64,000 bases of DNA from Hyphomicrobiales bacterium (GTDB lineage Bacteria; Pseudomonadota; Alphaproteobacteria; Rhizobiales; Beijerinckiaceae): the NCBI GenBank assembly GCA_900466745.1, contig UBNE01000004.1, positions 26,253 through 90,252 of the forward strand, written 5' to 3'. The notes under the pieces were generated by a model. The model saw only the letters and a program-made list of their open reading frames with translations. It was not told the DNA's origin and made no database searches. Position numbers and translations under genes: made by a program. Of the stretch, positions 53,618-62,510 are shown in pieces. The first letter of the stretch is position 1, and every line of letters starts with the position of its first letter.

Positions 53618-54859
53618 ATGTTGCCCAGCCCCGCAGCCATTCTTTCCTATCTCACCATCCTGAGCGGCTCCGCGGGCCGGCTCGTCATCTCGCTTGTCTA
53701 CTTCCTCATCGTTGCGAATACGTTGACCCTGGCCGAATTCGGCCTGTTCGCCACCGCCTCCGCCACCGGCCTCATCCTCTCGCGCCTGCTCGCCTTCGGC
53801 TTCGTCTCGCCGCTCTACCGTGTCGCCACCGTCAAGCCGCGCCTGCTCGGCGCCTATCTCGCCGGCTTCGCTGCGCTGAGCCTCGCCTCGCTGCCGCTGA
53901 TCGCCGCCGCGGCGGCGGCCGCCTATGGCCTGCTCTTCGCCGACCGCCTCGCCGTGCTGCCTTTTACGCTGATCATCGTGGCGGAAGTGCTGTGCTGGCG
54001 GCCGGTCGAGGTCGTCGCGATCGTCAATAACGGCCTGCGGCGCTTCCGGCAGGCGGCGTTGCTGGTCATCATCGGCTCGTCGCTGCGGACGGCGGCCGCC
54101 CTGCTCTTCATCGGCTTCGCCCGGCCCGCCCTCGAAAGCTGGGCGGCGGCCTATCTCGCCGCGACCTTCGCCAGCCTCGTCGTCGCGCTCGTCGGCTTCC
54201 TGCCGCCGGCGCGCTGGCGCTTCGTGCGGGCGCTCTATCCGCGGCGCATGGCGGATGCGGTCTTCGCGGGAGCGGCCGACATCGTCTTCTACGTCCAGTC
54301 CGAGCTCGACAAGCTGCTGGTGCTCGGCCTCGCCGGCGAGCGGACGGCGGGCCTCTACGCCATCGCGCTCCGGGTGATCGACCTCACCGCCATGCCGGTG
54401 CGCAGCTTCAACCAGATGCTGGTGCAGAAGATCATGCAGGACCGCGGCGTCGGCGGCGGCCGGCGCCTTGCCGTCTACGAGGCCGGGATCGCGCTGGTTT
54501 CCGTCGCCGGGCTGGTCGCGGTCATCGTCGCGCTGAAGCCCTTTCCGGGGCTGCTCGGCCGCAACGTCTCGGAGGCTGCCTATCTGTTCGCGCCGATGCT
54601 GCTGGTGCCGGCCTTCCGCAACCTCGTCGAATACCATGCCGAGCTGCTTTATGCGCGCGAGCGCACCGGCTCGCGCATCCTGCTGCTGTGCCTGCTGACG
54701 GCGCTCAAGGCGGGCCTGATCTCGCTGGTGATGTCGCGCTTCGCCGCGCATGAGGACTGGGCGGCCTGGATGAACGGCGTCTTCGGGCTGGTCTATCTGG
54801 TCTCGGCCGCCTTCACCTACCGGCTGCTGGGGCAGGCCACTTCCGGCGCCCGGCCCTGA
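53618..54859 (+). CDS. polysaccharide flippase (MATE-like/Wzx-type)
   Basis: A 413-residue integral membrane protein with about twelve helices and few charges, of the lipopolysaccharide/polysaccharide biosynthesis (Wzx, MOP) superfamily. It would flip lipid-linked sugar repeat units to the periplasm. The segment DIVFYVQSELDKLLVLGLAGERTAGLYAIALR in its middle (about 222-253) is typical. The neighbours (glycosyltransferases, Wzc-like protein) support the assignment. No Wzy polymerase is recognised in the window. Confidence 0.8.
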   Translation: MLPSPAAILSYLTILSGSAGRLVISLVYFLIVANTLTLAEFGLFATASATGLILSRLLAFGFVSPLYRVATVKPRLLGAYLAGFAALSLASLPLIAAAAAAAYGLLFADRLAVLPFTLIIVAEVLCWRPVEVVAIVNNGLRRFRQAALLVIIGSSLRTAAALLFIGFARPALESWAAAYLAATFASLVVALVGFLPPARWRFVRALYPRRMADAVFAGAADIVFYVQSELDKLLVLGLAGERTAGLYAIALRVIDLTAMPVRSFNQMLVQKIMQDRGVGGGRRLAVYEAGIALVSVAGLVAVIVALKPFPGLLGRNVSEAAYLFAPMLLVPAFRNLVEYHAELLYARERTGSRILLLCLLTALKAGLISLVMSRFAAHEDWAAWMNGVFGLVYLVSAAFTYRLLGQATSGARP

Positions 54860-54862
54860 GCC

Positions 54863-55765
54863 TCAGGCCGAGGCCTGCCGCTCGAACAGCGCCCTGACCC
54901 GGTCGAGCGGCTGGCCGATGAAGGACTGCACGCCGACGGCGACCTGCCAGGGTTCCAGCACCTCCTCGAAGCTCTTCAGCAGGTCGAGGCCGGTCACGTC
55001 CTCGGGGAACCAGTAGACCTTGCAGAGCTCGCGCGCATCCGGCCAGTGGCCGGCCGCCTCCAGCCCCAGCACCTGTTCGACATAGTAGCCGTAGAGCATG
55101 TATTCGGAGAACTGCCGGTCGCGCGCGATGGCTGAGACCCAGTCGCGCCCGCTCAGCCTCTCGACATGGGCGAGGAGCCCGCGCACATGGTCGCTGCGCC
55201 AGCTCACCATGTTGTTGATGTAGTCCGGGCCCGGATAGGAGGGCGCGCCGATGCCGAGCAGCGCCGCGGCGTTCTCGCACCAGGGCCGGTGGCGCGCCAT
55301 CCCGGCCGTGATCGCGTCCGGCTTGCGGTAGAGCCGCACGGCGCCGCCCCGCTCGAGGCCGGCGAGGTCGAACGGCCTGACGAACAGCATGTCCGAATCG
55401 GCGAAGAGGATGACCTCCTCGGGAGCGACGGCGGCGACCGCGAATTTGCGGAGCTGCTGGGCGTGCCAGCCGCGCAGCGGCGGCAGGCCGCGCCCCAGGG
55501 CGCGCATCCCGGTCCAGACCCGCCGCCGGCCCAGGCTGAACGGGTCCGGCCGGGGCTTCAGCCAAGCCGGCAGGAGCTGCGATTCGGGCAGGATGCGCCG
55601 GCGCGGCCCCTCGAGATCGCGGAACAGCGGCAGGTCGCGATCCTCGACCAGCAGGTAGTGCATGGCGTGGCCGCTGACGAAGCGGTCGATGCTGGCGCAG
55701 AGCAGGCGGCAACGATCGACGTCGCCCCTGTAGCTCGGCGTCGCCAGGGCATGGCTGCGTTCCAC
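54863..55765 (-). CDS. DUF6492-type glycosyltransferase-like protein
   Basis: A 300-residue protein with a GT-A-like core: ALATPSYRGDVDRCRLL at the start, the metal-binding DSD in ILFADSDMLFVRPF and a conserved YINNMVSWR block. The family (DUF6492) is found in capsule and exopolysaccharide clusters. The start GTG 55765 gives the VERSHALATPSY N-terminus; the open frame runs upstream through the next gene without meaning. It ends three bases after the convergent flippase. Confidence 0.75.
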   Translation of the reverse strand: MERSHALATPSYRGDVDRCRLLCASIDRFVSGHAMHYLLVEDRDLPLFRDLEGPRRRILPESQLLPAWLKPRPDPFSLGRRRVWTGMRALGRGLPPLRGWHAQQLRKFAVAAVAPEEVILFADSDMLFVRPFDLAGLERGGAVRLYRKPDAITAGMARHRPWCENAAALLGIGAPSYPGPDYINNMVSWRSDHVRGLLAHVERLSGRDWVSAIARDRQFSEYMLYGYYVEQVLGLEAAGHWPDARELCKVYWFPEDVTGLDLLKSFEEVLEPWQVAVGVQSFIGQPLDRVRALFERQASA

Positions 55766-55779
55766 GATGCCCGCCCGGC

Positions 55780-56613
55780 CTAGCGGGCCCCGGCCAGATA
55801 TTGCCGGGTGACCCGCATCAGGAAGGCAGGGTTGCCGAGCACGTAGCGGCGCCAGAGCCGGCGCGGCTCGCGCCAGAGCCGGTAGATCCATTCGAGGCGG
55901 ACCTTGCGGACCGCCTCCGGCGCCCGCGGCACCTCGCCGGCAAAGAAGTCGAACAGCGCCCCGACGCCCGCCGCGACCGCGCAATGACGGGCGCGCAGCG
56001 CGCGGGCGATGAAGCGTTCCTGCAACGGATTGCCCATGGCCACGAGCAGCAGGTCGGGCCGATCGGCCTCGAGGCCGTCGAGCAGCCGGGCTTCCTCTTC
56101 CGGCGCATAATAGCCGTGCGACACCACCGCGAAGCGGTGCCGGGGATAGCGCCGGCGCATCTGCTCCGCGGCACGCTCGACCACGCCGGGCCGGCCGCCG
56201 AGCAGGGCGACCTTCAGCGGCCGCGCCTCGGCGGCGAAGAAGGCCGGAAAGAAGTCCGTGCCGTTCAGGTTGTCGGGAAACGGCGCGCCGTAGAGCAGCC
56301 GGCTGCCCAGATCGACCCCGATCCCGTCGGCCAGGACGAGGAAGGTCGAGAGGCTGCGCCGCAGGGCGGCGTCGCCGCTCGCGACATTGACGAGATTGGC
56401 GTTGCAGAAGGCCAGCTTGACATGCCCGCCCGAGACGATCGCGGCATGCAGCTCCGCCATCGCCGCAGCGCGATCGACCACGGCGATGCCGACGCCGCCG
56501 ATATCGCGCTTGGCGTAACCCTGGCAGCCGCGGCCCTCGGCATCGCTCGCAAGGGGGATGGAGATCGCTGCGGACACGGGCGCCTTCGGCTGGGGGAACA
56601 GGGGCAGGTTCAT
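55780..56613 (-). CDS. WecG/TagA/CpsF family glycosyltransferase
   Basis: A 277-residue member of the WecG/TagA/CpsF family, which adds the second sugar to an undecaprenyl-linked monosaccharide (for example ManNAc or ManNAcA). Family motifs: FCNANLVNVA, the LADGIGVDLGSRLL block, NGTDFFPAFF, LLGGRPGVVERAAEQMR, MGNPLQERFI and GVGALFDFFAGEVPRAP. It precedes the DUF6492 gene on the same strand by 14 bases and completes the polysaccharide cluster. Confidence 0.92.
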   Translation of the reverse strand: MNLPLFPQPKAPVSAAISIPLASDAEGRGCQGYAKRDIGGVGIAVVDRAAAMAELHAAIVSGGHVKLAFCNANLVNVASGDAALRRSLSTFLVLADGIGVDLGSRLLYGAPFPDNLNGTDFFPAFFAAEARPLKVALLGGRPGVVERAAEQMRRRYPRHRFAVVSHGYYAPEEEARLLDGLEADRPDLLLVAMGNPLQERFIARALRARHCAVAAGVGALFDFFAGEVPRAPEAVRKVRLEWIYRLWREPRRLWRRYVLGNPAFLMRVTRQYLAGAR

Positions 56614-57000
56614 GACGGAGAAACGTCAGCGCGGACACAGCCCTCCGGTCAAGGCAAAGTCAAGCGAAAGGTGAATGCCTTCTTCACCCGATCCCGGAGA
56701 GTGGATCGACCTCCCGCCCCAAGACAAATCAATGTTTTGTTTCGATCCGGAACGGCGCTTCCCACCGTTTCCGCCGCCGCTGCGGCGACGCGCCTCGCGC
56801 CTGTCGTAGCCTGGGACGAAGAGCTTGTTTCCGTCTCGTTTCGGGACGGCGGATAACATCGTCTTCCCGCGAGCGCGCGAGCGGGACATTAGCGGCGTGC
56901 ATGGCCGGCCCGCGGCAGCCGCAACCATGCGCCTTCGGCTCTGGCGGCCGGCGCTCTCGCCCGTTACGGTCGCCGCAACCAAGACTGGGAGGCTGCCCGA
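56614..57000. other. 387-base intergenic region without a gene
   Basis: The gap between the divergent WecG-like and SDR genes. It is less GC-rich than its surroundings around 56640-56760 (AAGACAAATCAATGTTTTG), as expected for promoters of both directions, but I could not assign a convincing -35/-10 pair. A GGAAC at 56749 is followed by CGTT after only 12 bases and is not an EcfG promoter. No open frame was credible. Confidence 0.5.
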
Positions 57001-57747
57001 ATGAACCAAATCGATTTAGCCAAGCGCGTCGCCATCGTGACCGGCGGGGCGCAGGGGATCGGCCGCGCCGTGGCCGAGCGCTTCGCCGCCAGCGGCGCGA
57101 CCGTCGCGATCTGGGACGTCGACGCCGCCCTCGCGGCGAAGGCCGCGGCCGAGATCGGCCATGGCGCGATCGGCGTCGCGGTCGACGTCACCGATGCGGC
57201 GGCCGTGCAGGCCGCGACCGATGCGCTCGAGGCCCGGCATGGCAGCGTCGACATCCTCGTCACCAGCGCCGGCATCGCCGGCCCCAACCACAAGACCTGG
57301 GACTATCCGCTGGAGGACTGGGCCCGCGTCATGAAGCTCAACGTCGACGGCACGTTGCATTGCTGCCGTTCGGTGATCCCCGGCATGCTGAAGCGCAACT
57401 ACGGGCGCATCGTTCTCGTCGCCTCGATCGCCGGCAAGGAAGGCAACCCCAACGCCTCGGCCTATTCGGCCTCCAAGGCCGCCGTGATCGCGCTGACCAA
57501 ATCGCTGGGCAAGGAGCTCGCCGACAAGGACATCGCGGTCAACTGCATCACGCCGGCGGCGGCGCGCACCCGCATCTTCGACCAGATGAGCGAGGAGCAT
57601 ATCGGCTACATGCTGGCCAAGATCCCGCGCGGGCGCTTCCTGCTGCCGGAAGAGGTCGCGTCGATGGTCGCCTTCCTCGCCTCGGCCGAGAACAGCTTCA
57701 CCACGGCCGGCGTGTTCGACCTCTCGGGCGGCCGGGCGACCTACTGA
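57001..57747 (+). CDS. short-chain dehydrogenase/reductase
   Basis: A 248-residue Rossmann-fold SDR oxidoreductase. The cofactor motif GGAQGIGRAVAERF (about 15-28), the catalytic serine in LVASIAGKEGNPNASAYSASK and the YxxxK pair (Y-S-A-S-K) are present; the structural NAG reads SAG. The cofactor is likely NAD(H), judging from the Asp in IWDVDAA. The C-terminal LSGGRATY ending is family-typical. Substrate unknown; sugar or acetoacetyl-type reductases are similar. Confidence 0.9.
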   Translation: MNQIDLAKRVAIVTGGAQGIGRAVAERFAASGATVAIWDVDAALAAKAAAEIGHGAIGVAVDVTDAAAVQAATDALEARHGSVDILVTSAGIAGPNHKTWDYPLEDWARVMKLNVDGTLHCCRSVIPGMLKRNYGRIVLVASIAGKEGNPNASAYSASKAAVIALTKSLGKELADKDIAVNCITPAAARTRIFDQMSEEHIGYMLAKIPRGRFLLPEEVASMVAFLASAENSFTTAGVFDLSGGRATY

Positions 57748-57874
57748 GGCGCCGGGCTCGGAGCCTTGCCAATCGGCACCGCAAACTCCGTCTCCCCGTC
57801 GATGCCGCCGGGGAGAAGCCGCTTCGCGAAATTGCCCGTCGCAGTTTTCGAAGCCCTGCTCTAGCTTGGTGGCC

Positions 57875-59134
57875 ATGACGCAGACGCTCCCCTCCGCCAC
57901 CGTTCTCGGCGCCCGTGCCTTCGCCGCGCTCGCCGGCCTCAACCGCTTCTCCGACGAACCGGGCAAGCTGACCCGGCTCTATCTCTCGCCGGCCCACAGG
58001 CAGGCGGCGGAATGGGTCAAGGGCGCGATGGAGGTGGCGGGCCTTACCGCCTTCATCGACGCGGCCGGCTCCGTGCAGGGCCGGCGCGAGGGCACCGTCC
58101 CGGGCGCGCCGGCGGTGCTGATCGGCTCCCATATCGACACGGTGAAGGATGGCGGGCGCTTCGACGGCAATCTCGGCGTCGTCGCAGGCATCCTGGCGGC
58201 GCAGGCGCTGCGCGACGCCGGGATCGCCCTGCCCTTCCCGCTCGAGGTCGTCGCCTTCGGCGACGAGGAGAACGTCCGCTTCCCGACGCATCTGTCGACC
58301 TCCGAGGCGCTCGCCGGCCATTACGACCCGGCCTGGCTCGAGGCGCGCGACAGCGAGGGCGTGACGCTCTCCGACGCGCTCGTCGCCTTCGGCGGCAATC
58401 CGGCCGGCATCGCCGCGCTCGCGCGCAAGCCCGGCTCGATCAGGGCCTATCTCGAAGTCCATATCGAGCAGGGCCCGGTGCTGGAGGCCGAGAACGAGCC
58501 GGTCGGCATCGTCACCACGATCAACGCCCAGAGCCGGGCGCGCGTGCGCGTCACCGGAGAGGCCGGCCATGCCGGCACGGTGCCGATGCGGCTGCGCCGG
58601 GACGCGCTCGCCGCGGCGGCCGAGATGGCGCTGGCGCTGGAGGAGATCGCGACCGGGCACGAACTCGCCGTCGCCACGGTCGGCGTGCTGCGGCCCGACC
58701 CCGGCGCGACCAATGTCGTGCCCGGCGCCGCAGAATTCACCATCGACTACCGCGCTCCCGAAAACGCGACGCTCGCGGCGATGGAGGCGGCGATCCGCGA
58801 GCGCTTCGGCGCAATCGCGGCGCGGCGCGGCGTCGGGCTCGAGATCGCGCCCTATGCGAAGGCCGAGGCGGTGCCGATGGATGCGCGCCTGCAGGACGTC
58901 CTCGCCGCCGGCATGGCCCGCAGCGGCAGCAACCTCGCCGCCCGGCGGCTACCCTCCGGCGCCGGGCACGACGCGATGGCGATCGCCGCCATCGCGCCCG
59001 TCGCCATGCTGTTCGTGCGCAACGAGAAGGGCATCAGCCATTCGCCGCTCGAGACGATGACCGAGGCGGATGCCGGCCTCGCCATCAAGGTCCTGCTCGA
59101 AACGCTGCTGGAACTCGCCGAACGTTCGAAATAG
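57875..59134 (+). CDS. M20-family Zn-dependent amidohydrolase (allantoate/N-carbamoyl amino acid type)
   Basis: A 419-residue amidase of the hydantoinase/carbamoylase family. Metal ligands are in GSHIDTVKDGGRFDGNLG, GDEENVRFPT and LEVHIEQGPVLE, with the last histidine in GAGHDAMAIA. These enzymes cleave allantoate, N-carbamoyl-L-amino acids or beta-ureidopropionate. ATG 57875 was preferred to TTG 57866. The neighbouring genes do not point to a specific purine or pyrimidine pathway. Confidence 0.9.
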   Translation: MTQTLPSATVLGARAFAALAGLNRFSDEPGKLTRLYLSPAHRQAAEWVKGAMEVAGLTAFIDAAGSVQGRREGTVPGAPAVLIGSHIDTVKDGGRFDGNLGVVAGILAAQALRDAGIALPFPLEVVAFGDEENVRFPTHLSTSEALAGHYDPAWLEARDSEGVTLSDALVAFGGNPAGIAALARKPGSIRAYLEVHIEQGPVLEAENEPVGIVTTINAQSRARVRVTGEAGHAGTVPMRLRRDALAAAAEMALALEEIATGHELAVATVGVLRPDPGATNVVPGAAEFTIDYRAPENATLAAMEAAIRERFGAIAARRGVGLEIAPYAKAEAVPMDARLQDVLAAGMARSGSNLAARRLPSGAGHDAMAIAAIAPVAMLFVRNEKGISHSPLETMTEADAGLAIKVLLETLLELAERSK

Positions 59135-59215
59135 AAGGATTCGACCCGCGACACCGCGTGCCATTTCCGAGCGCGACGCAATTGCCTAGGACATGCGCGC
59201 CGCAGGAGGCTGGCG

Positions 59216-60427
59216 ATGGATTTCGAGACTTTCTTCCGCAAGGAACTGGACGGGCTGCGCAGCGAGGGCCGCTACCGCGTCTTCGCCGATCTGGAGCGAC
59301 AGGTCGGCCGCTTTCCGATCGCCACCTTCCACAGCGAGAGCGGGCCGCGCGACGTCACCGTCTGGTGCTCGAACGACTATCTCGGCATGGGGCAGCACCC
59401 GAAGGTGCTCGCCGCGATGCACCAGGCCCTCGACGGCAGCGGCGCCGGCGCCGGCGGCACCCGCAATATCGGCGGCACCAATCACTACCATGTCCTGCTG
59501 GAGCGCGAGCTCGCCGATCTGCACGGCAAGGAAGCGGCGCTGATCTTCAATTCCGGCTACATGGCGAACTGGGCCTCGCTCTCGACCCTGGCCACCCGCA
59601 TCCCCGGCTGCGTGATCCTGACCGACGGGCTGAACCATGCCTCGATGATCGAGGGCATCCGCCATTCGCGCGTCGAGAAGCACATCTTCGCCCATAACGA
59701 TCCGGCCGATCTGCGCCGCAAGCTCGCCGCGCTCGACCCGGCCCGGCCCAAGCTGATCGCCTTCGAATCGGTCTATTCCATGGATGGCGACATCGCCCCG
59801 CTCGCGGAATTCTGCGACATCGCCGAGGCCTTCGGCGCCATGACCTATTGCGACGAGGTCCACGCCGTCGGCCTCTACGGGGCGCGGGGCGGCGGCGTCT
59901 CCGAGCGCGACGGGCTGGCGGACCGGCTGACCCTGATCCAGGGCACGCTGGCGAAATCCTTCGGCGTGATCGGCGGCTATATCGCCGGCTCGGCGGCGCT
60001 CTGCGACTTCATCCGCAGCTTCGCCTCCGGCTTCATCTTCTCCAGCTCGCTGCCGCCGGCGGTGGCGGCCGGCGCCATCGCCGCGATCCGGCATCTCAAG
60101 GAGAGCTCGGCCGAGCGCGAGCGCCAGCAGGACCGCGTCCTGGCGCTGCGGGCCAGGCTCGACGCGGCCGGCATCCCGCATCTGCCCAATCCCAGCCATA
60201 TCGTGCCGGTGATGGTCGGCGAGGCCAAGGCCTGCAAGGCGATCAGCGACGAGCTGCTGGCGCGCTTCGACATCTACGTCCAGCCGATCAACTACCCGAC
60301 CGTGCCGCGCGGCACGGAGCGGCTGCGGATCACGCCCTCGCCCTTCCATTCCGACGCCGATATCGACCGGCTGGTCTCGGCGCTCGGCCAGATTTGGGCG
60401 CGGGACGGGCTGACGCGGGCGGCCTGA
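59216..60427 (+). CDS. hemA: 5-aminolevulinate synthase
   Basis: A 403-residue PLP enzyme that joins glycine and succinyl-CoA, the first step of heme synthesis in alphaproteobacteria. The glycine-rich [19 protein letters not shown] stretch (about 79-97), the [11 protein letters not shown] block and the PLP lysine K247 in [13 protein letters not shown] are intact. It has a strong ribosome-binding site, CAGGAGG. It is convergent with the DUF3592 gene. Confidence 0.96.
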   Translation: MDFETFFRKELDGLRSEGRYRVFADLERQVGRFPIATFHSESGPRDVTVWCSNDYLGMGQHPKVLAAMHQALDGSGAGAGGTRNIGGTNHYHVLLERELADLHGKEAALIFNSGYMANWASLSTLATRIPGCVILTDGLNHASMIEGIRHSRVEKHIFAHNDPADLRRKLAALDPARPKLIAFESVYSMDGDIAPLAEFCDIAEAFGAMTYCDEVHAVGLYGARGGGVSERDGLADRLTLIQGTLAKSFGVIGGYIAGSAALCDFIRSFASGFIFSSSLPPAVAAGAIAAIRHLKESSAERERQQDRVLALRARLDAAGIPHLPNPSHIVPVMVGEAKACKAISDELLARFDIYVQPINYPTVPRGTERLRITPSPFHSDADIDRLVSALGQIWARDGLTRAA

Positions 60428-60446
60428 GGCGGCACGCCGGGCTCCC

Positions 60447-60917
60447 TCAGCCCCTTTTCGCGACGATCATCAGGATCGCGCTCAGCAGGCCGAAGACCGC
60501 GGCGACGAAGGCCAGGATCAGAGTGCTCGCCCAGAACGGGAAGAAGCCGTCGATCCGCGCCTGTTCGGGCGCCGCCGCGTCATAGATCACGCTTACCGGA
60601 TCGCCGACCCGATAGGCCGGCGGATTCGTCGCCCAGGAGGTGGCGAAGGTGACGGTCTGGCCTTGCGCGGTGCGGAAGCTCACCACCGGGCGATAGGTCG
60701 AATCGCCATCGCGCCGCATTTCGACGACGCGGCCCGCCGCATGATCCGCGAGAGCCTGCAGGCGCCGGTTCTCCCGGTAGCTGAGGAAGCAGGCGGTCGC
60801 CAGGACGACCGCGGCGATGCCGAAGAGGCAGCCGACGCGCCAGAACAGGAGCCTGCCGGTCCAGGCCCGCCCGGCCTCCAGCCTCGCCGGCTCGGCTTTT
60901 CTGCGGCTTTCTCCCAT
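60447..60917 (-). CDS. DUF3592 domain membrane protein
   Basis: A 156-residue protein with two membrane helices (about 28-46 and 128-150) around an approximately 80-residue soluble loop containing AGRVVEMRRDGDSTYRPVVSF and YRVGDPVSVIYDAAAPEQARID, the DUF3592 pattern. Function unknown. It lies downstream of truB on the same strand, where rpsO is usual in alphaproteobacteria. Confidence 0.85.
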   Translation of the reverse strand: MGESRRKAEPARLEAGRAWTGRLLFWRVGCLFGIAAVVLATACFLSYRENRRLQALADHAAGRVVEMRRDGDSTYRPVVSFRTAQGQTVTFATSWATNPPAYRVGDPVSVIYDAAAPEQARIDGFFPFWASTLILAFVAAVFGLLSAILMIVAKRG

Positions 60918-60935
60918 TCCGCCGCGGCGCCGCCC

Positions 60936-61877
60936 TCAGAGATTGAAGACGCGGTGCGGGACGAACTCGCCGTTTTCGACCGAGCCGGTGGCGATCAGCG
61001 TGCCGGCGCAGGTGGCGTAGGCGGCCTCCAGTTCGACCGGCGCCCCGGCGCCGCGCAGCAGGGCGCTCTGGCCGCGCTTGAGGCGGTTGGCCGCGTCGCG
61101 GTGGAGCACCACCTCGGGGATCAGGGTGAGCGCGGCCTTGACCGGCTGCAGCGCCGCCAGGGCACTCTCCGGGCTCTCCCGCAGGGTCTCGACCCCCGCC
61201 GCCTCGGCGACCGTGAACGGGCCGACGCGGGTGCGGCGCAGATGCGCGACATGGCCGAGGCAGCCGAGCGCCAGGCCGAGGTCGCGCGCGATGGCGCGGA
61301 CATAGGTGCCCTTGCCGCATTCGGCCTCGAAGGTGGTGGTGGCGCCGTCATGGCTGACGATCACCAGCGAATCGATCTCGACGGGCCGCGCCTCCAGCGC
61401 GACCTCCTCGCCGTCGCGCGCCAGATCATAGGCGCGCTCGCCGGCGATCTTGATCGCCGAGAATTTCGGCGGCGTCTGCAGGATCGTGCCGGTGAAGCGC
61501 GGCAGCAGGGCCGCGATCGCGGCCTCGTCCGGTCGCTTCTCCGAGGTCGCGATCACCCGGCCCTCGGTGTCGTCGGTGTCGGTCTGCGTGCCCCAGGCGA
61601 CGGTGAACTGATAGGCCTTGCGGCCGTCCATGACGAAGGGGACGGTCTTGGTCGCCTCGCCCAGCGCGATCGGCAGGAGGCCCGAGGCGAGCGGGTCGAG
61701 CGTGCCGGCATGGCCGGCCTTCTTGGCGGAGAAGGCGCGCTTGACCACGCTGACCGCATGGGTCGAGGTCATGCCGATCGGCTTGTCGAGCACGACCCAG
61801 CCATGGACGTCGCGCTTCTTCGGGCGCGGCGCCGGCGCGGCGTCCCGGACGGTCCCGGATGGGTTCTCAGCGGTCAT
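60936..61877 (-). CDS. truB: tRNA pseudouridine-55 synthase
   Basis: A 313-residue TruB that makes pseudouridine 55 in tRNA. The catalytic aspartate is in [24 protein letters not shown] (GTLDP), with KPIGMTS near the start and [12 protein letters not shown] later. ATG 61877 is favoured; GTG 61883 is also possible. It overlaps the end of rbfA by 11 bases, in the canonical infB-rbfA-truB order. Confidence 0.95.
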   Translation of the reverse strand: MTAENPSGTVRDAAPAPRPKKRDVHGWVVLDKPIGMTSTHAVSVVKRAFSAKKAGHAGTLDPLASGLLPIALGEATKTVPFVMDGRKAYQFTVAWGTQTDTDDTEGRVIATSEKRPDEAAIAALLPRFTGTILQTPPKFSAIKIAGERAYDLARDGEEVALEARPVEIDSLVIVSHDGATTTFEAECGKGTYVRAIARDLGLALGCLGHVAHLRRTRVGPFTVAEAAGVETLRESPESALAALQPVKAALTLIPEVVLHRDAANRLKRGQSALLRGAGAPVELEAAYATCAGTLIATGSVENGEFVPHRVFNL

Positions 61878-62313
61878 CGTCACGGCCGTCGTCTTCTTCG
61901 TGGTCCTGGTCGATCTTCAGGCGCTGGACCTGCGTGTCGCGGCGCACTGCGTCGGAATCGAGCAGCGCGTCGATGCGCTCGGCCTCGGCGAAGCTCTCAT
62001 CGGCGCGGAAGCGGACGTCCGGCGCGTATTTCAGGTTCACCCGATGGGCGATCTCGCCGCGGATATAGCGCTTGTGGCTCTCGAGCGCCTTGAGCACCGG
62101 CGCGACGTCCTGCCCGCCGAGCGGCATGATGTAGGCGGTGGCGAGCTTGAGATCGGGCGAGAGGCGCACCTCGGGGACGGTGACGACATGGTTCGCCAGC
62201 ACGTCGTCATGGATGTCGCCGCGCGCCAGCATCTCGGCCAGCGCATGTCGGATCAGTTCGCCGACGCGGAGCTGGCGCTGGGACGGGCCTGAGAGCTTGG
62301 AAGGTTTTGCCAT
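61867..62313 (-). CDS. rbfA: 30S ribosome-binding factor A
   Basis: A 148-residue KH-fold factor for late 30S subunit maturation and cold adaptation. The start [25 protein letters not shown].. (only part quoted) and the [18 protein letters not shown] block are family-typical, and the acidic C-terminus [11 protein letters not shown] is common in alphaproteobacteria. The gene follows infB and overlaps truB. Confidence 0.95.
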   Translation of the reverse strand: MAKPSKLSGPSQRQLRVGELIRHALAEMLARGDIHDDVLANHVVTVPEVRLSPDLKLATAYIMPLGGQDVAPVLKALESHKRYIRGEIAHRVNLKYAPDVRFRADESFAEAERIDALLDSDAVRRDTQVQRLKIDQDHEEDDGRDDDR

Positions 62314-62348
62314 GATGTCTCGCTCTCCGGGATCGGACCGGATGGTTC

Positions 62349-62500
62349 AACGGGTCATTCCGGGGCGCGCCGTCAGGCGCGAGCCCGGAACCCATGAACA
62401 CGGGTAGGGCAGAAAAGGGCGGAAGGGCAGCCCCCTTCTGCATCGATAGAGGATATGGGTTCCGGGCTCTTCGCTGCGCGAAGCCCCGGAATGACCCGTT
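62349..62500. repeat. intergenic nested inverted-repeat element, copy C
   Basis: The ends AACGGGTCATTCCGGGG (62349-62365) and CCCCGGAATGACCCGTT (62484-62500) are a perfect 17-base inverted repeat. Nested inside is a perfect 13-base pair, GAGCCCGGAACCC (62381-62393) and GGGTTCCGGGCTC (62457-62469). It shares both arms with the element at 42731-42884. It sits between infB and rbfA in a normally tight operon. Confidence 0.85.
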
Positions 62501-62510
62501 GGCGGCCGCC

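Noticed and set aside
50044..54030. A 1300-codon plus-strand open frame opposite the Wzc-like and GH10 genes.
   Set aside because: Both minus-strand genes have clear domains and catalytic residues; the antisense product is Arg/Gly/Ala-rich shadow sequence.
56749..56769. GGAAC followed by CGTT in the gap before the SDR gene.
   Set aside because: The spacer is only 12 bases, too short for an EcfG promoter.
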